Below, piece after piece: positions 59,208 to 64,000 of a stretch of DNA of 64,000 nt. A program made the translations under genes and the position numbers. The stretch lies in the NCBI GenBank assembly GCA_030696525.1, contig JAUYSB010000021.1, positions 31,166 to 95,165 of the forward strand. Direction: 5' to 3'. The notes beneath the pieces were generated by a model. The model saw only the letters and a program-made list of their open reading frames with translations. It made no database searches and had not been told where the DNA came from. Every line of letters starts with the position of its first letter. Positions within the stretch are counted from its first letter, which is position 1. Origin of the DNA: Hydrogenophaga sp. GTDB lineage: Bacteria; Pseudomonadota; Gammaproteobacteria; Burkholderiales; Burkholderiaceae_C.

Positions 59208-60176
59208 ATGGACCGATTGATGTCGATGCGCGTGTTTGACCGCGTGGTGCAGGAAGGCGGTTTTGCCGCTGCGGCGCGGGCGCTGGACATGTCGCCCCCG
59301 GTGGTGACGCGCCTGGTGGCCGACCTGGAGGAACACCTAGGCGCGCGCCTGCTGCAGCGCACCACCCGGCGCCTGTCGCTGACCGAAGCCGGCCAGCACT
59401 ACCTGGGCCGGGTGCGCAACATCCTGCAGGACATCGAGGAGGCCGACTCGGTGGCCCGCGCCCACACCCAGGAGCTGGCTGGCATGCTGCGGGTGCACGC
59501 ACCACCGGTGCTGGCCAGCTACGTGGTGGCGCCGCTGCTGGCGGGGTTTCGCCAGCGCTACCCCAAGATCCAGGTGGACATCGATGTGGAGACCATGAGC
59601 GAACCGCCGGTGGAGGATTTCGACGTCACCCTGCTGGGCACCGACGACCGCTTCGACGCCGACATCGTGGCGCGCAAGGTCATCGAGTCCGAGGCCATCC
59701 TGGTGGCTGCGCCCGAGTACGTGCAGCGCATGGGCCTGCCGCAATCGCCACAAGACCTGCTGCAACACCACTGCCTGCGCCTGCGCGTGCCCAATGGCCG
59801 CACCCGCGTCTGGCAGATGTGGTGCCCCGAGCAGCCCGACGTGCCCATCGACGCCGAGATTGCGCCGGTGCTGCTGGCCAACCACACCGACACCCTGCTG
59901 CGCGCCACGCTGGACGGCGCCGGCATCACCTCGGTGGCGGTGGACGTGGTGGCGCCCTACCTGAGCCGGGGCGAGCTGGTGCGCGTGCTGTCGCCGTGGA
60001 TCACCGGCAAACTCGCCATGTACGCCGCCCTGCCCAGCCGCAAGTTCATCCCGCAGCGCACCCGCGCTTTTGTGGACTACCTGGTGGAGATGACCCGCGA
60101 GCAGACCACGCGCGCGCTGGCGGCCTGCGAGGGCTGCGAATCGCCGGCGCTGGCAGCGCGGCGGCTGATCGTCTGA
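59208..60176 (+). CDS. LysR family transcriptional regulator
   Basis: A 322-residue LysR regulator. The helix-turn-helix is in residues 1-60 (MSMRVFDRVVQEGGFAAAAR, then VTRLVADLEEHLGARLLQR), and the ligand domain begins near residue 90 (LRVHAPPVLASYVVAPLLAG). It is of the CrgA/DmlR-like subgroup, whose members start MDRLMSMRVF. The ATG at 59208 follows CAGGAGACCT. Divergent to DUF4148 and convergent with the FadR-type gene, 10 bp away. Confidence 0.92.
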   Translation: MDRLMSMRVFDRVVQEGGFAAAARALDMSPPVVTRLVADLEEHLGARLLQRTTRRLSLTEAGQHYLGRVRNILQDIEEADSVARAHTQELAGMLRVHAPPVLASYVVAPLLAGFRQRYPKIQVDIDVETMSEPPVEDFDVTLLGTDDRFDADIVARKVIESEAILVAAPEYVQRMGLPQSPQDLLQHHCLRLRVPNGRTRVWQMWCPEQPDVPIDAEIAPVLLANHTDTLLRATLDGAGITSVAVDVVAPYLSRGELVRVLSPWITGKLAMYAALPSRKFIPQRTRAFVDYLVEMTREQTTRALAACEGCESPALAARRLIV

Positions 60177-60186
60177 ACGGGCGGAT

Positions 60187-60903
60187 TCAGGCCCCGGTCT
60201 GCGGCACGGTCTGGTACAGCTCGCTGGCGCGCAGCAGGTGGTCGCGCATGGCTTGTTCGGCGGCAACCGGGTTGCGCGCGGCGATGGCGTCCAGGATACG
60301 GGTGTGTTCGGCCAGGGTCACCTGCTCAGCGCCGGGCGCGCGCACGATGGTCTGGTAGTAGGCGCTGGCCCAGTTGAACAGGGCTTCGACGATGGCCGGG
60401 AAGATGGGGTTGCCGGCGATGGTAGCGATCTCGCGGTGGAACAGCATGTCGCGCTGCAAGAACAGGTCCATGGCCGAGAGCGCGGCGCGGTGGTCGTCCA
60501 GCCGCTGGCGCAGGCGGGCCACGTCGGCGTCGGTGGCGCGCTCGGCGGCAATGCGGCACAGGCCGGCCTCAAGGAACACCCGCGCATCCTTCAGGTGCTC
60601 GAGCATCACGGGCTGCATGCGCAGCAGGTGCTGGGCGCCGCCGGCAATCTGCTCGATCAGCAGATCGGCCGTGGGCACCACCACACGGGCGCGCTCGCCG
60701 TGGGCAATTTCCACGATGCCGGAGCGGGCCATGTCCTGCAGCGCCTCGCGCACGGCCGGGCGGCCGACGCCGTAGAACTCCATGAGCTCGCGCTCTGAAG
60801 GCAGCTGGTCGCCGGGTTTCCATTCGCCGGCGCGTATGCGCAGCAACAGGCGGTCCAGCACCTCCTGGTAAATCTTGCGACGCTGTATCTGCTCAACACT
60901 CAT
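60187..60903 (-). CDS. GntR family regulator, FadR/FCD type
   Basis: A 238-residue regulator. The winged helix (about residues 10-75) has RKIYQEVLDRLLLRIRAGEW, PSERELMEFYGVGRPAVREA and LQDMARSGIVEI. The FCD ligand domain has RDMLFHREIATIAGNP and HTRILDAIAARNPVAAEQAM with the histidines that bind metal. It lies 40 bp after the kinase gene on the same strand and most likely represses the sugar-acid cluster (TRAP permease, RuBisCO-like protein, kinase) in the absence of substrate. Confidence 0.92.
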   Translation of the reverse strand: MSVEQIQRRKIYQEVLDRLLLRIRAGEWKPGDQLPSERELMEFYGVGRPAVREALQDMARSGIVEIAHGERARVVVPTADLLIEQIAGGAQHLLRMQPVMLEHLKDARVFLEAGLCRIAAERATDADVARLRQRLDDHRAALSAMDLFLQRDMLFHREIATIAGNPIFPAIVEALFNWASAYYQTIVRAPGAEQVTLAEHTRILDAIAARNPVAAEQAMRDHLLRASELYQTVPQTGA

Positions 60904-60943
60904 GGGCAAAAAGCATAACGCAGGGCCGGCATGGCAAGCCGGC

Positions 60944-62311
60944 TCATGTGATGCCGTGCAGAACGCGGCCAAAAAAGTCGGCCTGGCCCATCTGCCCGCC
61001 TTTGAGCACCACCTCCATGCCGTCCATGCCGGGCGCGTCGGACCAGACGCGGCACAGCGGCGCACCGGGCACCAGTTGGGCGGCCACGGTCAGTGCGGCG
61101 ATGTCCAGCGCGCTGGCCACGGCGCCCGAACTGTCGCCCCCGGCAATGGCCAGGCGGCGCACGCCGGAGCCCGCGACCAGGCGGCGCATGATGTCGGCCA
61201 AGGCATCGCCCACGCGGGCGCTGGCTTCGCTCACGCTCAGGCCGGCGGCCTGGGCCTGGGCGGCAAAGGTGGTCACGGCCGGGTCGTCGGGGCCGGCGGC
61301 GGAATAGATCAGCGGGCTGCGGCCGGCTTTGAGCGCGGCCAGCGCCAAGCTCAGCACGCGCGCGATCTCAGCCTCGCGGCGCTCGGGCCACAGCACCGCA
61401 CCCACGTCCAGCCGCTCGGTGGCAAAACCGTGTTCGGCCGCCCAGGCAATCTGCGCGGCCGTCATGGGCGAACAGCTGCCGCTGATGGCGGCGATGGTGG
61501 GCACGACCTGGGTGGGCGGCAGCGCGGTCGGCTCGGGCAAGGCTTTATTGCGCCGCCAGTGGGCGGCCAGCGCGTATTCCAGGCCCGACGACGCCGCGCT
61601 GAACAGCCCCTCACCCCGGTGCTCCCAGATGAGCCGGCCGGCCTCGGCCAGTGTGTCTTCGTCCACCACGTCCAGCATCACCACCGGCACGTCCTCGCCC
61701 ATCAGGGCCAACAACGCGGCGTCGCCCTGCCCAGCCTTGAGCGTCACCAGATCGATCAGACCGATGCGCCGTGAGGTCTGCTGCGCCAGGTGCAAGCGCA
61801 GGTCGGACTCGCCCATGGGCGTGACCGGGTGGCGCGACATGGTGGGGTGGCGGTCGAGCCGAAACACCGCGTCGCCCATGGCCGCGAACAGGTGGCCGAA
61901 AGCCTGGTAGCGGCGCAGGCGCGGCGCACCCACCACCATGGGCGACCAGCGCCCGCGCATGTGGGGCACACCCAGGTCGATGGCCTGGCCAATGCTGCCA
62001 CGCTCGGGGCTGGAGTCGAAGGTGGAGCAAACCTTGTACTGCAGCAGCGGCGCGCCGAAGGCCTGGAGGCTGGCGAAGGCCGCGGGCAGGTGTTCGCGCA
62101 TCCACGCCGGTGCATGGCCACGCGCGGTGCCGGCCAGACCGATGCAGCGCATGTGGGCAAAACGCGCGACCCACTCGGGGCCGGGCGTGCGCAGGAAGAG
62201 CACGGTGGGCACACCGGCTGCCGTGAAGGCTTCCATCACGTCGGTGGAGCCGGTGAAATCGTCGCCGTGGTAGGCCAGCAGCGGGCCGGCGGGCAGGGTG
62301 GTCTCGGTCAT
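60944..62311 (-). CDS. Four-carbon-acid-sugar kinase family protein (3-oxo-isoapionate-kinase-like)
   Basis: A 455-residue DUF1537-type kinase. The N-terminal substrate domain starts LLAYHGDDFTGSTDVMEAF and has KVCSTFDSSPERGSIGQAID; the C-terminal nucleotide-binding part has AISGSCSPMTAAQIAWA, AIAGGDSSGAVASALDI and a glycine-rich end. The family phosphorylates C4 or branched sugar acids. The subfamily with CSTFDSSPE-GSIG encoded next to a RuBisCO-like protein matches 3-oxo-isoapionate kinase (OiaK) of D-apiose catabolism. The ATG at 62311 lies 5 bp after the stop of the RuBisCO-like gene. Confidence 0.88.
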   Translation of the reverse strand: MTETTLPAGPLLAYHGDDFTGSTDVMEAFTAAGVPTVLFLRTPGPEWVARFAHMRCIGLAGTARGHAPAWMREHLPAAFASLQAFGAPLLQYKVCSTFDSSPERGSIGQAIDLGVPHMRGRWSPMVVGAPRLRRYQAFGHLFAAMGDAVFRLDRHPTMSRHPVTPMGESDLRLHLAQQTSRRIGLIDLVTLKAGQGDAALLALMGEDVPVVMLDVVDEDTLAEAGRLIWEHRGEGLFSAASSGLEYALAAHWRRNKALPEPTALPPTQVVPTIAAISGSCSPMTAAQIAWAAEHGFATERLDVGAVLWPERREAEIARVLSLALAALKAGRSPLIYSAAGPDDPAVTTFAAQAQAAGLSVSEASARVGDALADIMRRLVAGSGVRRLAIAGGDSSGAVASALDIAALTVAAQLVPGAPLCRVWSDAPGMDGMEVVLKGGQMGQADFFGRVLHGIT

Positions 62312-62316
62312 GCGGA

Positions 62317-63561
62317 TCACCAGAACCCGAGGGCGGCTTTGAGTTCGGGGTGGCGCTCGGCGTGGGCGTGTATGTCCACACCGGCCACAGCCGCATCCCA
62401 GGCCTGGCGCAGCGCGCTCACGCCCTGGGCCACGCCGCCGGGGTGGCCGAAGATGCCGCCACCGGCCGCAAAAATCAGGTCGGTGCCACCGGCCAAGGCG
62501 TGGGTGGCAGCAGCCACCAAGCCGGTCTGGCCCGAGCTGAACACCGGCATGGCGGCCATGGGGGCATCGGCCCACAAGGGCTTCAACACCGCTTGTGCGG
62601 CGGCGGCCACCTCGGCGTCACTTTCACTGAACTTGTTGCCCAGGCCGTTGACGTGCAGGTGGTCGGCGCCGGCCAGGCGCCACAGCTGGTGCCAGGGCGC
62701 GTAGTCCCAACCCAGCGCGGGGTGGCGGCTGAGGTAGCCCCAGCCGTTGCGGTGGGCGTGGATGGGGAGCTGGCTGTGGCGGCGCAGTTCGCGCAGGCCC
62801 ACCAGGCCCACCGAATTAAGGCTCACCATCACACAGGTGCCGCCCAGCGCGAGCACCAGGTCGTGCCGGCGCTTCATCTCGTCCAGATCGCCGGTGAGGT
62901 TGAAGGCGTACATGGGTTTGCGGCCCAGACGCTCGGCGGCGGCATTCACTTCACGCATCACCGCGCGCGCGCGCTCGTCAAACGGGCAGTGCGGGCCGTC
63001 GGCCTGCAGCTCGTCGTCCTTGATGAAGTCGATGCCGCCGTCCAGCAACTTGCGCACCTCGGCCGCCGTCTGCGCCGGGTCAAGCCCCACGCTGGGTTTG
63101 ATGATGGTGCCGATCAGTGGCCCCTGCGCCACGCCGGCCAGGCGGCGCGTGCCGGCAATGCCAAAGGCCGGCCCGGGGCTGGCCTGGGCGAAGGCGATGG
63201 GCAGTTGCAGGTCGGTCAGGCGCAGGCCTGAGACACATTGCAGCTCGAACAGGTTGCCGGCCACGGTGGCCATGACGTTGGGCAGGCTCAGGCCCATGTT
63301 GTCCACCGACCACGACAGCTCCAGCCGCGCGCGCTGGAACCGCGCACCCGGCTTGTAGCGGCCGGGCAGGCTGGGCTGGTCCACCACGTCGAGCAGCTCC
63401 AGCCGCTCCACGCGCGCACCGCAGCGGGCTTTGAGTTCAGGGGTTTCGTTGGCCAGGGCGAGGAAGGTGCCGCTGGACTGTTCGCCGGCAATCACCTCCG
63501 CAGCGCGTGCGGGGTTGTCGGGGGTTTCGAGCCAGTAGCTGGCGTGGATGCGGTCGGACAT
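62317..63561 (-). CDS. RuBisCO-like protein (OiaX-like)
   Basis: A 414-residue form IV RuBisCO-like protein. Family segments are GTIIKPSVGLDP (equivalent of the catalytic loop lysine), DGGIDFIKDDELQADGPHCP with the carbamylation-type Lys and the DDE metal ligands, HAHRNGWGYLSRHPALGWDY and AAGGGIFGHPGG. CO2 fixation is not expected: no small subunit or phosphoribulokinase gene is present. Beside a DUF1537 kinase and a TRAP transporter, it best fits the 3-oxo-isoapionate 4-phosphate step (OiaX). The start MSDRIHASYWLET at 63561 is typical. Confidence 0.9.
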   Translation of the reverse strand: MSDRIHASYWLETPDNPARAAEVIAGEQSSGTFLALANETPELKARCGARVERLELLDVVDQPSLPGRYKPGARFQRARLELSWSVDNMGLSLPNVMATVAGNLFELQCVSGLRLTDLQLPIAFAQASPGPAFGIAGTRRLAGVAQGPLIGTIIKPSVGLDPAQTAAEVRKLLDGGIDFIKDDELQADGPHCPFDERARAVMREVNAAAERLGRKPMYAFNLTGDLDEMKRRHDLVLALGGTCVMVSLNSVGLVGLRELRRHSQLPIHAHRNGWGYLSRHPALGWDYAPWHQLWRLAGADHLHVNGLGNKFSESDAEVAAAAQAVLKPLWADAPMAAMPVFSSGQTGLVAAATHALAGGTDLIFAAGGGIFGHPGGVAQGVSALRQAWDAAVAGVDIHAHAERHPELKAALGFW

Positions 63562-63575
63562 GATCAGAACGTTTT

Positions 63576-64000
63576 TTATTGAGGGCCAATGGCTGGAGCC
63601 GGCCCAATGGGCGCAACGGCCGCCTTGGGATACACCGCATCACGCAGCGTGAGCGAGATGGCCGGGATGTAGGTGATGAGGGCCAGGCAGCCCAGGATGA
63701 CCAGCACGAAAGGTAGCAGGTGGCCCACGATGCGGTCCAGCGAGATCTTGGCCACCGTGCAGGCCGCGAACAGGTTCACCCCGAACGGCGGTGTGATCAT
63801 GCCCAGCGCCAGGTTGACCACCATGATCATGCCGAAGTGCACCGGGTCGATGCCGAAGTAGATGGCCACCGGCACGATGCTGGGCGCCAGCACGATGATG
63901 GCCGCCGAGGTCTCGATGAACATGCCGATGACAAACAGCGCCGCGTTCACCCCCAGCAGGAAGTAGGCCGGCGACTGAAGCACGTCCTTGAGCCACACGC
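63576..64000 (-). CDS. TRAP transporter large permease (DctM type), C-terminal part
   Basis: The 3' end of a gene that enters from the right edge; about 140 C-terminal residues are visible with four membrane segments. NAALFVIGMFIETSAAIIVL, FGIDPVHFGMIMVVNLALGM and ITPPFGVNLFAACTVAK are typical of DctM. The protein imports acids with the help of a periplasmic binding protein that should be encoded further right. Its stop lies 14 bp before the RuBisCO-like gene, so transport and catabolism are one operon. Confidence 0.93.
   Translation of the reverse strand, partial: VWLKDVLQSPAYFLLGVNAALFVIGMFIETSAAIIVLAPSIVPVAIYFGIDPVHFGMIMVVNLALGMITPPFGVNLFAACTVAKISLDRIVGHLLPFVLVILGCLALITYIPAISLTLRDAVYPKAAVAPIGPAPAIGPQ

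Noticed and set aside
62317-63561. RuBisCO for CO2 fixation
   Set aside because: Form IV-like sequence, no small subunit, no phosphoribulokinase; a DUF1537 kinase partner is present instead.

Overview
The window is GC-rich, densely packed DNA with translationally coupled genes (ATGA, GTGA and TTGA overlaps). It has many tripartite-tricarboxylate (Bug/TctC) binding proteins, AtuA-family enzymes, c-di-GMP proteins and a DUF4148 protein. This points to a beta-proteobacterium of the Burkholderiales, most likely Comamonadaceae. The assignment rests on gene families and style, not on a marker gene. No tRNA, rRNA, CRISPR array, integrase or insertion sequence was seen. No stretch longer than 300 bases lacks a gene.

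Positions 1-28691 are a large catabolic island. A leftward set (8221 to 318, then a pirin gene cut by the window edge) encodes four paralogous polysaccharide-deacetylase-fold enzymes of the allantoinase/cyclic-amide type, two isochorismatase-type cysteine hydrolases, an MmgE/PrpD protein, an Asp/Glu-racemase-fold protein without the usual cysteines, and a tautomerase-SnoaL fusion. A rightward set starts divergently at 8339 from a region with a perfect 10-bp inverted repeat. It encodes a branched-chain-amino-acid-type ABC transporter, an SDR, DUF4387 plus AtuA, a GntR regulator, an aconitase-type hydratase (two subunits), a flavoprotein, an isocitrate-lyase/PEP-mutase-type lyase and a muconolactone-isomerase-like protein. 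An MFS gene broken by an in-frame TGA follows. The next set holds a class III CoA-transferase, a crotonase, a fused AtuA, a Bug binding protein, a second GntR regulator and a TRIC-type membrane protein. Taken together I infer uptake and breakdown of a substituted cyclic imide or amide: ring opening, half-amide hydrolysis, hydration of an alkylmaleate-like diacid, then aldol-type cleavage.

Positions 28704-39983 carry signalling genes. These are a receiver-HD-GYP phosphodiesterase with a PAS kinase ending in an HPt domain, a 7TM-GGDEF cyclase, a rhodanese, a GGDEF-EAL protein, a lipoprotein, a subtilase, and an ECF sigma factor with its probable anti-sigma factor. An exact motif, GGAATAA-N14-CGTTGT, precedes the sigma gene, the GGDEF-EAL gene, a lipoprotein gene at 49182 and the DUF4956-VTC-phytase-like operon at 50277. 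I read it as the promoter of this ECF factor.

Positions 40014-45268 encode a complete tripartite tricarboxylate transporter (TctCBA) with a TctDE two-component system, all leftward. Positions 45553-49044 encode a metallo-beta-lactamase-fold lipoprotein, an ABC ATPase, a permease with a histidine-rich loop and a DUF3299-like protein, possibly for metal handling. Positions 52645-55373 hold a third AtuA module (split form) with another Bug protein.

The right end has a LysE exporter, a double-PAS GGDEF protein, a PaaG-like crotonase, a DUF4148 protein divergent from a LysR regulator, and a leftward sugar-acid cluster: TRAP permease (cut by the edge), RuBisCO-like protein, four-carbon-acid-sugar kinase and FadR-type regulator. 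This last group resembles the 3-oxo-isoapionate branch of apiose catabolism.
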